From: JACDAS01 sp046262415
GTDB taxonomy: Bacteria; Actinomycetota; Thermoleophilia; Gaiellales; Gaiellaceae
Assembly: GCA_046262415.1 (NCBI GenBank)
Contig: JBHEMU010000183.1
Span: forward strand, 1 to 15,850
DNA length: 15,850 nt
Direction of reading: 5' to 3'
The notes beneath the pieces were generated by a model that was not told where the DNA came from, ran no database searches, and saw only the letters and a program-made list of their open reading frames with translations. The position numbers and the translations under genes are program-made. Shown piece after piece: positions 6,943-13,150 of this stretch (position 1 is the first letter of the stretch; each line of letters starts with the position of its first letter).

Positions 6943-7403
6943 GCCAGATCGAGCACGTCGAGCACGACGCCGTCGTCCGGCTGCTGCGGCGCGAGGCGAC
7001 GCCGGAGCTCCACGCCGAGATCCGGGAGCTGTGGAAGCGGCACTCGATCGCCGAGGACGAGCGCGACCTGCCGGGCCTGATCTCCACCCTGACGGAAGAC
7101 TGCGTCTACGAACTGCGTCCCGAAGGGACACGGTGGGAGGGCCACGAGGGGGCGGCGCGCTTCTACACGCAGCTCCTGACCGCGTTCCCGGACATCCACT
7201 TCGACCTGACCGACATCGTGATCGGGCCGCAGGGCGTCTGCGAGGAGGCGCGGGTCACCGCGACGCACGAGCGGGACTGGCTCGACTATCCGGCGACCGG
7301 GGAGAGGCTGACCTGGAACGTCGTCATCTTCTTCCCCTGGGACTACGAGCGGCGGCTCTTCCGCGGGGAGAAGGTGTATACCGACCTGCGGCTCGCGCCC
7401 TGA
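6939..7403 (+). CDS. SnoaL-like/NTF2-fold protein, second in operon
   Basis: This is a 154-residue SnoaL-like protein. A short charged N-terminus leads into ELWKRHSIAEDERDLPGLI, then LTEDCVYELRP, GHEGAARFYTQLLTAFPDIHF and a final pair of strands ending VYTDLRL. The layout matches ester-cyclase or polyketide-cyclase-like SnoaL proteins, whose chemistry ranges from aldol closure to hydration. The substrate is unknown. It starts at an ATGA overlap with the histidine phosphatase and ends in CTGA with the methyltransferase. As it always moves with the operon here, it may act on the same acyl intermediate, but nothing in the sequence proves catalysis. Confidence 0.78.
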   Translation: MSQIEHVEHDAVVRLLRREATPELHAEIRELWKRHSIAEDERDLPGLISTLTEDCVYELRPEGTRWEGHEGAARFYTQLLTAFPDIHFDLTDIVIGPQGVCEEARVTATHERDWLDYPATGERLTWNVVIFFPWDYERRLFRGEKVYTDLRLAP

Positions 7404-7822
7404 CGCTCGACCCGGAGATCGAGGTCTACTACGGGCTCGAGAAGGAGCCCGACCGGCTCGCAGGGCCGAGCCTCGAGCGGCTGCGCACGGAGGAGCTCCT
7501 GGAGCGGTTCCTGCCGCCCTCTCCGGCCGGCGTGCTCGACGTCGGCGGCGGCGCGGGCGTGTACGCCGCCTGGCTCGCGCGGAAGGGCTATCGCGTCCAC
7601 CTCGTCGATCCGGTGCCGCTGCACGTCGAGGGCGCGCGCGAGGCGGCGGCCGGCGCGTTCACGACTTCGGTCGGGGATGCCCGGAGCCTCGAGGTGGAGG
7701 ACTCGTCGTTCGACGCCGTCCTGCTGCTCGGCCCGCTCTACCACCTGACCGAGCGCGCGGGCGGGGTCGTGGCCGCGGCGGCGATCTCACGCTTCGCCTC
7801 GCTCCTCGACGGGCTGCGACAA
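7400..7822 (+). pseudogene. SAM-dependent methyltransferase, truncated and internally deleted
   Basis: The class I methyltransferase opening is intact: LDPEIEVYYG, ERLRTEELLERFLP, motif I GVLDVGGGAGVYAAWLA, an acidic second strand in VHLVDPVPLH, and the motif around FDAVLLLGPLYHLTER. Normal relatives then have a helix of the ALREARRVLRPG kind before GG. Here LTERA joins directly to GGVVAAAAISRFASLLDGL, so about 15-17 residues seem to be missing. After DGLRQ the homology stops at about 7818, where the minus-strand CcdA gene ends; the frame stays open to 8617 but only antisense to ccdA. The best start is a CTG at 7400 in a CTGA overlap. It is probably non-functional. The deletion estimate comes from recalled family layout, not an alignment. 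Confidence 0.65.
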
Positions 7823-8647
7823 TCAGCGCAGCCTCAGCGTTTGCAGGCGAGCGGCTGGCGTGCCGCCGTGGCGGCTTCGCGCCGAGACAACGGCGAGCGT
7901 CCCGGTGGCGACGATCGCGACGGCGGCGAGCGCCAGCGCGAACCGGGTCGGCGACGAGGGCCCAGCTTCCCCGAGGGCGAGAGCGGCGAGCCGGATCTCC
8001 TGCTGGACGACGAGTACGGAGGCGGCGAGGACAACCGCACCCGCGAGCCGCGGAACCACGCGCGCAATGCGGCCAGCGCTGAGCACGCCTTCGCGCGCGA
8101 GGGCGGCGGCAATCGCGACCAGGGTCAGCACCGTGCCCATGCCAAGGGCGAAACCGATGAATCCGAGAACACGCGCCGAGGGCGGCTCGCCGGCGGCGAT
8201 GCCGAGCATGAGCAGAAAGACCGGCAGCACGCAGGAGAGCGAGGTCAGGGCGTAGGCGAGGCCGAAGCCGAAGACCGCCGCGATGTCCGTTCCCCGCCGG
8301 GCCTGGCGGCTGAGACGGAGGCCGGGCGCGTGGCCGCGGACGAGCAGCAGCGCGCCGAGCGCCGCCAGGACGGCTCCGATCGCGAGGCCGAGCCAGGGCA
8401 GGTAGTCGCCGAGGGCGAGGAAGCCGGCGGTGACGATCACTCCGGCGAGGCCGAAGACGACGAGGAACGCTGCGGTGGCGATGCCGCCGGCCCGGAGAGC
8501 GCGAAGCAGGCGCTCGAGCAGGTCGTCGCGGCGATCGCCGCCGGCGACGAGATACGCCGCCCAGCCCGGCAGAAGCGCGAAACCGCAGGGGTTGAAGGCG
8601 GCAAGCGCACCGGCTGAGAACGCGAGTGCGAGCGCTCCTTCGCTCAC
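7823..8647 (-). CDS. CcdA/DsbD-type transmembrane thiol electron carrier
   Basis: This is a 274-residue polytopic membrane protein of the CcdA/DsbD core family. It has about six hydrophobic helices and the paired redox cysteines Cys21 (FNPCGFALLPG) and Cys139 (SLSCVLPVFLLML) at the start of helices one and four. The family carries reducing equivalents from cytoplasmic thioredoxin across the membrane to extracytoplasmic thioredoxin-like proteins. The GTG at 8647 overlaps the stop of the membrane-anchored redoxin gene (GTGA), so that protein is the obvious acceptor. The pair ends a mercury-resistance operon, suggesting thiol reduction linked to mercury handling, or repair of mercury-damaged outer-face thiols. 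That link is inferred from gene order. Confidence 0.87.
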   Translation of the reverse strand: MSEGALALAFSAGALAAFNPCGFALLPGWAAYLVAGGDRRDDLLERLLRALRAGGIATAAFLVVFGLAGVIVTAGFLALGDYLPWLGLAIGAVLAALGALLLVRGHAPGLRLSRQARRGTDIAAVFGFGLAYALTSLSCVLPVFLLMLGIAAGEPPSARVLGFIGFALGMGTVLTLVAIAAALAREGVLSAGRIARVVPRLAGAVVLAASVLVVQQEIRLAALALGEAGPSSPTRFALALAAVAIVATGTLAVVSARSRHGGTPAARLQTLRLR

Positions 8648-9201
8648 GCGCCCTCCAGCGTCTGGCGGATCTCGTCGGCGCCGAGGCCGACGCCCCGGCC
8701 GAGCTCGCGTCCGCTCGCGTCGAAGATGAGAAAGCTCTCGAGCTGCCGGATCCCGAACGCCGAGGCGGTGCGAGTGCCAGGGTCGGCAGCGAAGACCGGG
8801 CCCTTCGCCTCGACGGCGTCCGCGAAGGTCGCCAAGCGGCGCGCGGCGCGCGGCGCGCTCGCCGCCGTCGGCGTGTTCAGGTTCAGCGCGATCGCGTTCA
8901 CATCGCCGTCGCCGCTCAGCGTTGCCAGTGTCTGCAGCGTCGGGATGCAGGTCGCGCAGTCTTCGATCACGAAGCCGACGACGGTCGGCTTGCCGCGCAG
9001 ATCGGCAAGGGTGAGCTCGCGGCCGTCGACGAGCACGGCGCTGAAGCGACCGTCGCTCGGCGCGGAAGACGAAGCGGCGCGCGCGGCCGGCCTCTCGACA
9101 GATCCGTCGCGTCCGCTGATGAGGACGAACGCGACGAGCACGGACGCGATTAGCGCGCTGGCGAGTACAGCGATGGTCGCGAGCCGGCGTTTGTGAGTCA
9201 T
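8644..9201 (-). CDS. Membrane-anchored TlpA/AhpC-like redoxin with CxxC
   Basis: This is a 185-residue protein. A basic N-terminus and one hydrophobic helix (about 7-29) form an anchor or uncleaved signal. A low-complexity linker leads to a thioredoxin-fold domain from about residue 52. The active-site motif is Cys82-Ala-Thr-Cys85 in VIEDCATCIPT, and the strand FLIFDASGRELGR is typical of TlpA/redoxin proteins. The ATG at 9201 is preceded by a strong Shine-Dalgarno sequence (9211-9218, nine-base gap) and overlaps the previous stop (ATGA). It is likely reduced by the CcdA homologue encoded next. Its client is unknown; in this operon it could keep the CC transporter or other extracytoplasmic thiols reduced (inference). 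Confidence 0.82.
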   Translation of the reverse strand: MTHKRRLATIAVLASALIASVLVAFVLISGRDGSVERPAARAASSSAPSDGRFSAVLVDGRELTLADLRGKPTVVGFVIEDCATCIPTLQTLATLSGDGDVNAIALNLNTPTAASAPRAARRLATFADAVEAKGPVFAADPGTRTASAFGIRQLESFLIFDASGRELGRGVGLGADEIRQTLEGA

Positions 9202-9461
9202 CGAATCTGCACCTCCTTCTTCTTCAGCGAGTTACGTGGCTGCGCGACCGCCTCGTGCCGAACCGAGTTCGAGGCCGCGCGGTGGCGCGCGCGAAGAGCA
9301 AGAAGCGCGACGGCCGCAGCGAAGATGGCGAGGCCGAACGTGATCCCGCCGACCCATACGGCAGCGGCGGCAGACAGGCCGGCGGCCAGCAGGAGTGGTA
9401 GGCCCGCGCAGCAGCTGATCGCCAGCATTGCGAGCGCGAGCGTCCCGAGCCCGTCTTTCAC
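9198..9461 (-). CDS. Two-TM small protein with CC motif, MerT-like candidate
   Basis: This is an 87-residue protein with two hydrophobic helices (about 5-30 and 33-56) and a charged cytoplasmic tail. The first helix carries vicinal cysteines Cys17-Cys18 in AISCCAGLPLLLAAG. MerT has the comparable arrangement, a CC pair inside helix one (SACCLGP-like) used to pass Hg(II) inward. It is shorter than MerT, lacks its third helix and its second cysteine pair, and is not MerF by sequence. The GTG at 9461 follows a GAGGAG ribosome site (9472-9477) inside the end of the regulator gene. Position between the repressor and redox genes of a mer operon supports mercuric-ion uptake, but sequence alone would not prove it. 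Confidence 0.6.
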   Translation of the reverse strand: MKDGLGTLALAMLAISCCAGLPLLLAAGLSAAAAVWVGGITFGLAIFAAAVALLALRARHRAASNSVRHEAVAQPRNSLKKKEVQIR

Positions 9462-9465
9462 CCGC

Positions 9466-9834
9466 TCAGCGCTCCTCGATCCGGCAGCACGCGGCGACGT
9501 GCTCCTCGTTGTCGGCGAGCAGCGCGTGGCCGAGGTCGATCATCTCGACGACGCGCGCGTCGGCGATGCGGTTGTAGACGGTGCGGTGCTCGCGGCGGGC
9601 CTCGATGAAGCCGCACCAGCGCAGACAGGCGAGGTGGTTGGAGACCTTCGGCTGCGGCTCGCCCAGCCGCGCGACGAGTTGGCCGACGGTCAGGTCGCCT
9701 TCGTCGCGGAGCAGCTCGAGGATGCGCAGCCGGGTCGGGTCGCCGAGGCCGCGGAAGTACTTGGCGACGAGGTCGGTCGGCGCCGGGGCCTCTGGGAGAC
9801 GGAACGGTGCCGACTCGGCGAAGGATGTGCTCAT
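9466..9834 (-). CDS. ArsR/SmtB-family metal-responsive repressor, CmtR-like
   Basis: This is a 122-residue winged-helix repressor with the ArsR core: YFRGLGDPTRLRILELL (26-42), recognition helix region PQPKVSNHLACLRWCGF (60-76) and wing RREHRTVYNRI. Cys70 and Cys74 match the CxxxC in the DNA-binding helix used by mycobacterial CmtR for Cd/Pb. The C-terminal Cys116-Cys117 pair could supply the remaining thiolate. Such a site suits soft thiophilic metals, here most likely Hg(II), since the gene sits inside a mer operon; actinobacterial mer operons are known to use ArsR-type regulators instead of true MerR. The ATG overlaps the preceding stop (ATGA). A candidate operator is the inverted repeat before merA. 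Confidence 0.87.
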   Translation of the reverse strand: MSTSFAESAPFRLPEAPAPTDLVAKYFRGLGDPTRLRILELLRDEGDLTVGQLVARLGEPQPKVSNHLACLRWCGFIEARREHRTVYNRIADARVVEMIDLGHALLADNEEHVAACCRIEER

Positions 9835-10640
9835 CTGAGGGCCTCCTCGAAGATCGCGCGTCCGCCGGCGAGCGCCGCGGGGATGCCGGCGATCGCGCCG
9901 GTGAGATCGGGATGGGCGTCGACGTATTCGCTCGCCGTTTCCTCTGAGGCGAAGAAGTAGGCGACGGCGACATCGCCGGTCGCCGCATCGGTCAGGGCAA
10001 GGTCGAGCTCCTCGTAGCGGGCGAGCGCCGCGGGGAGCGCGACGTCGAGGGCTGCCGCGACCGCCGCGAGGCTCTCGCGCGTCGGCGGTTCGCCGCGCGC
10101 GAAGGCGAGCAGGATCTCGCGGTAAAGCGCGCGCTGATTCGACTCGAGGCGATCGCGCCGCGCGCGCCAGTCGTCCGAACGCGTGAAGCTCCCCGCGGCT
10201 GACGATGCAAGCTCCTGTGAAGCCGTGCCGTCGAGCGGCGCGTACGCGCGGTAGCGGGCGCGGTGCGTTTCGGCGTCGAACTCGCCCTCCCAGACGCCGA
10301 GCGCGCCGTCGAGCCAGGCGTAGCGCTCGTCCGGTGTCTTGAAGAGCAGCGTCGCCGCGACTTTCCAGCGGCGGTCGCCTCGGCTTTCGCGCCGAGCGTA
10401 GCCCCTGCCTTCGATCCGGATCTCGGCGCCGTCCGTTGTCTCGATGACGAGCGTCGGATTCATTGCGCACACGAGCTCGCCGGGCCGCTCGAAGAGCGTC
10501 CAGCGGATCGTCCCTTCCACGTTCTCACCGCGCACGGTGCCGTCGCCGCTCCCGATCGGCTCGCCTTCGCCCGTGGCGGCGACCGGCGGCATCTCCGCCC
10601 GGTAGTGCAGCTCGGCGTCGAACAGGTGGTGCAGGCTCAC
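9831..10640 (-). CDS. DUF3237-like domain fused to MerB-derived helical and C-terminal segments
   Basis: This is a 269-residue two-part protein. Residues 1-135 look like DUF3237 (HHLFDAELHY, GSGDGTVRGENVEG, ETTDGAEIRIEGRGY and TPDERYAWLDGALGVWEG). Residues 165-222 resemble the N-terminal helical region of organomercurial lyase MerB (LYREILLAFARGEPPTRESLA). Residues 227-262 resemble its C-terminal stretch (YFFASEETASEYVDAHPDL). The MerB core carrying the catalytic Cys-Asp-Cys residues is absent; Cys58, in the DUF3237 part, is the only cysteine. Classical C-Hg bond cleavage is therefore unlikely. The GTG at 10640 has a Shine-Dalgarno sequence AAGGAGG eight bases upstream (10649-10655); a GTG at 10658 would overlap the merA stop as GTGA. 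The function is unknown, and the domain assignments are by eye. Confidence 0.6.
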   Translation of the reverse strand: MSLHHLFDAELHYRAEMPPVAATGEGEPIGSGDGTVRGENVEGTIRWTLFERPGELVCAMNPTLVIETTDGAEIRIEGRGYARRESRGDRRWKVAATLLFKTPDERYAWLDGALGVWEGEFDAETHRARYRAYAPLDGTASQELASSAAGSFTRSDDWRARRDRLESNQRALYREILLAFARGEPPTRESLAAVAAALDVALPAALARYEELDLALTDAATGDVAVAYFFASEETASEYVDAHPDLTGAIAGIPAALAGGRAIFEEALR

Positions 10641-10654
10641 TCCCGGCGCCTCCT

Positions 10655-12313
10655 TCACGCCGCGCAGCAGGAGAGCTTCGAGACGTCGCGGCTGAAGATC
10701 TGTGCCGCGAGCTTGAAGCCCTCGCTCATCGTCAGGTAGGGCGCCCAGGTCCGCGAGACGTCCTCGACCGTGAGGCCGAACTGGACCGCGTAGACGGCGG
10801 CGAGGATCGTGTCGCCGGCGCTTTCGGCGACCGCCGTCGCACCGATGATGCGGCCGCTCTCGGCCTCCGCGACGACCTTGATGAACCCGCGCGTGTCGAG
10901 GTTGACCGCGGCGCGTGGGACGGCCTCGAGCGGAAGCGTCCGCACGTCGACGTCGAGCCCCTGCGCGCGCGCCTGCTCCTCGGTCACGCCGACGGCCGCG
11001 ACCTGCGGGTGGGTGAAGGTGACGCGCGGCAGCGCCTTGTAGTCGAGCCGCTGCGTCTCGTCCTCGAGCGCGTTCACAGCCGCGGTCGAGCCCTGTGCAG
11101 CGGCGACGTATACGAACTGCGGCACCGGCGTGATGTCGCCAGCGGCGAAGACACGCTGATTGCTCGTCCGCAGCGTGTCGTCGATCGCGATCGCGCCGCG
11201 CTCGGTCAGCTCGATCCCGGCTCGGTCGAGGCCGAGCTTGTCCGTGTTCGGCCGCCGCCCGGCGGCGACCAGGATCTCGTCGCCGCGGAACAGCTGCTCC
11301 TCGCCGTCGACGACGACGGTGAGCGTCTTCTGCTCGCCCTCGCGGCCGGCGCGGATCACCCTCGCGCCGGTGACGAGCTGGACGCCCTCGGACTCGAGGA
11401 TCTCTCCGAGCGTCTCCGCGACCTCGGGCTCCTCCAGCGGCGAGATCCGCGCGAGCATCTCGAACAGCACCACCTCCGAGCCGAGGTGCGCGTACAGCTG
11501 GCCCATCTCGAGCCCGATGTAGTTGCCGCCGATCACGAGCAGGCGCTTGGGCAGCTCCTTCAGCTCGAGCCCGCTCGTCGAGGTGACGTAGCCCGCCTGC
11601 TCCAGGCCCTCGATCGGCGGGATCGCGGGGCGGGCGCCAGCGGCGACGAGATACGCGCGCGCGCGCAGCGGCTCGCCGTCGACGAGGAGCGTCTCGGCGT
11701 CGGCGAACTCGGCGTGCCCCTTGATCAGGTCCCAGCCGTACTCGTCGATCAGGTCGCAGTACTTCTCCTGCCGCATCCGCTCGACCAGCTCGTCCTTCTG
11801 CGCGACGAGCTCGGCGAGCTCGACGCGGCCGGTCGAGGTGGGAGCGCCGCGGTGCGGGTTGCGGCCGGCGAAGTTGTAGAGCTCGCCGGCGCGCAGCATC
11901 GCCTTCGAGGGAACGCAGCCGATGTTGACGCAGGTGCCGCCGACGGTGCCGTGCTCGATCATCGCGACGCGCGCGCCGCGCTCGACCGCCTGGATCGCCG
12001 CTGCGAACGCTGCCGCGCCGGCGCCGATGATGGCGAGGTCGTAGTCGGCGCCGCCGTCGTCGCTTGTGACCGCCTCGACGCGCTTCGGCTGCCCGTTTCC
12101 CTCGATCGGTTCCAGCGCGCCCGCCTCGTAGCCGGCGGAGCGGATGAACTCGCGCGCCCGCTCGAGGTCGACCCCTTCCGGCTCGAACTCGGCGAAGCCG
12201 CGCCGGTAGTCGACGAACACCCCCTGCGCGCCCGCGTCCTCGAGCACCGCCTCGACGCTCAGGGCGCAGTGCTCGCAGGTCATCCCTTTGATCTCGAGTC
12301 GCTGTCGGCTCAC
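10655..12313 (-). CDS. merA: Mercuric reductase with N-terminal heavy-metal domain
   Basis: This is a 552-residue cytoplasmic flavoprotein that reduces Hg(II) to volatile Hg(0) with NADPH. The N-terminal metal-binding domain has GMTCEHC (Cys13, Cys16). The FAD site starts at IIGAGAAAF (95-103), and the redox disulfide is Cys128/Cys133 in GGTCVNIGCVPSK. A second nucleotide-binding loop (VIGGNYIGLEMGQ) serves NADPH, followed by the FAD motif VFAAGDITP. The dimer-interface end APYLTMSEGFKLAAQ finishes with the mercury-handling pair Cys549-Cys550 in KLSCCAA. All key residues of Tn501 MerA that I can recall are present. The GTG at 12313 is chosen for an AAGGAG site seven bases upstream. It is the first gene of a six-gene operon with a promoter and probable operator immediately upstream. 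Confidence 0.97.
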   Translation of the reverse strand: MSRQRLEIKGMTCEHCALSVEAVLEDAGAQGVFVDYRRGFAEFEPEGVDLERAREFIRSAGYEAGALEPIEGNGQPKRVEAVTSDDGGADYDLAIIGAGAAAFAAAIQAVERGARVAMIEHGTVGGTCVNIGCVPSKAMLRAGELYNFAGRNPHRGAPTSTGRVELAELVAQKDELVERMRQEKYCDLIDEYGWDLIKGHAEFADAETLLVDGEPLRARAYLVAAGARPAIPPIEGLEQAGYVTSTSGLELKELPKRLLVIGGNYIGLEMGQLYAHLGSEVVLFEMLARISPLEEPEVAETLGEILESEGVQLVTGARVIRAGREGEQKTLTVVVDGEEQLFRGDEILVAAGRRPNTDKLGLDRAGIELTERGAIAIDDTLRTSNQRVFAAGDITPVPQFVYVAAAQGSTAAVNALEDETQRLDYKALPRVTFTHPQVAAVGVTEEQARAQGLDVDVRTLPLEAVPRAAVNLDTRGFIKVVAEAESGRIIGATAVAESAGDTILAAVYAVQFGLTVEDVSRTWAPYLTMSEGFKLAAQIFSRDVSKLSCCAA

Positions 12314-12320
12314 TCGGGTT

Positions 12321-12326
12321 CTCCTT
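12321..12326 (-). promoter_or_regulatory. merA ribosome binding site
   Basis: The minus strand reads AAGGAG here, seven bases before the GTG at 12313. It decides the start in favour of the residue ten codons before the GMTCEHC motif. Confidence 0.7.
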
Positions 12327-12327
12327 G

Positions 12328-12356
12328 TGAATATCAGAAGTCGATGATATGTGAAA
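12328..12356 (-). promoter_or_regulatory. mer operon promoter
   Basis: On the minus strand TTTCAC (12356-12351) and TATTCA (12333-12328) are separated by exactly 17 bases, a good fit to a housekeeping -35/-10 pair. The surrounding DNA is markedly AT-richer than the coding regions. Transcription would start a few bases before the merA ribosome site. The only other promoter-like evidence near the mer genes is weak, so the whole operon down to ccdA is likely driven from here. Confidence 0.6.
12331..12350. promoter_or_regulatory. Candidate ArsR-type operator, inverted repeat
   Basis: A perfect inverted repeat ATATCA-N8-TGATAT occupies the promoter spacer and overlaps the -10 box. Size and symmetry suit a dimeric ArsR/SmtB repressor, and the operon encodes one. 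Binding here would block RNA polymerase and be relieved by mercury. The repeat is seen directly; the assignment to the operon's repressor is inference. Confidence 0.6.
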
Positions 12357-12398
12357 CTCCTGACTCTCCGACGAACGTCCCCGTGAGGAGCCAACCGC

Positions 12399-12941
12399 CT
12401 AGCGACTGTCGCTCGCAACCGGCGCGGCACGCATCCGTAGCGCGCCGACGAAGAACGGCGCGAGCAGGAGCCCGAAAACGGCATGGATGAAGATCTCGAA
12501 CCCTTGGTCGGGTCCCTTCGGATCGGTGAACCACTCGAAGAGAATCCGGCCGAAGATCTGGAAGTTGAAGACGTACAGGAGCAGGCCGTACGCGACGGCT
12601 CCGACCGCAAGAAAAGCGATGTTCCGAGCGAGCGGCACGAAAAGCGCAAAGACGACCCCGTAGAGCGCCGCAAGCGTGAGATGGAGGACAAGGCCGGCGA
12701 ACGCGTCGACGGGAACCTTCGTCGGATCATCCGTCGGCATATCGGTGCCGTGAAAGATCGTCGAGATGTCCAGCAGCGGCGCGATCGCCGGCAGGTCCTT
12801 CGTGGTCACGTAACCCATCGTCGCAAGAAGGAACACAAGGCCGGAAACCAGTCCGGCTGCGGCGCCGCGGCTAATCCGGCCGCCGAGATCTTCAAAGAGC
12901 CAGTCCGGGAACGGCTGCACCTCACTCACCTGTAGCGTCAA
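12399..12941 (-). CDS. Four-TM membrane protein of unknown function
   Basis: This is a 180-residue protein I do not recognise. After a soluble start (VQPFPDWLFEDLGGRISRG) it has four hydrophobic segments at about 27-45, 79-104, 107-128 and 148-168. An extracytoplasmic-looking loop (about 46-78) holds FHGTDMPTDDPTKVP. Aromatic-rich stretches YVFNFQIFGRILFEWF and GFEIFIHAVFGLLLAPFF recall integral membrane proteins of the YagU/DUF1440 style, but I would not assign it. The TTG at 12941 is preferred because AAGGAGG (12951-12957) lies nine bases upstream; a GTG at 12929 is the alternative. It lies just upstream of the mer promoter on the same strand, so it may be regulated separately. No cysteines suggest a direct mercury role. 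Confidence 0.65.
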   Translation of the reverse strand: MTLQVSEVQPFPDWLFEDLGGRISRGAAAGLVSGLVFLLATMGYVTTKDLPAIAPLLDISTIFHGTDMPTDDPTKVPVDAFAGLVLHLTLAALYGVVFALFVPLARNIAFLAVGAVAYGLLLYVFNFQIFGRILFEWFTDPKGPDQGFEIFIHAVFGLLLAPFFVGALRMRAAPVASDSR

Positions 12942-13150
12942 ACTCGCTCCCCTCCTTTCTTCGCACACGCTCTCGTTCGCCGACTGCGTGACAGTCGCGA
13001 AACACCTTCCTTGGATGAGTCGGCGGCCCCAACCGTTTCGCGCCCACGGCGGGTGACGACGCGAAGTCGCAGGCTTGGAGGCGTACGCGCGCTCGCTGTA
13101 TCCATCGCCGTCCGGCCTCCATCGGCGGCGAGACCTTGCCGAGCACCGGT
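12942..13150. other. Intergenic region with small hairpin
   Basis: This stretch separates the SRPBCC gene stop from the four-TM protein start and shows no convincing gene. It contains the ribosome site at 12951-12957. A six-base inverted repeat CGACTG-N5-CAGTCG at 12981-12997 could be a 5' leader hairpin or an operator for the four-TM gene. No T-run follows, so it is not an intrinsic terminator. Confidence 0.4.

Noticed and set aside
7823..8617. Extension of the methyltransferase frame beyond 7822
   Set aside because: The frame is open only because it is antisense to ccdA; the sequence has no methyltransferase character.
10463..12490. Long plus-strand open frame of 675 codons across the merA region
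   Set aside because: It runs antisense to merA, whose motifs are unambiguous. Its product is rich in Arg/Ala/Asp without domains, as expected of a GC-rich shadow frame.
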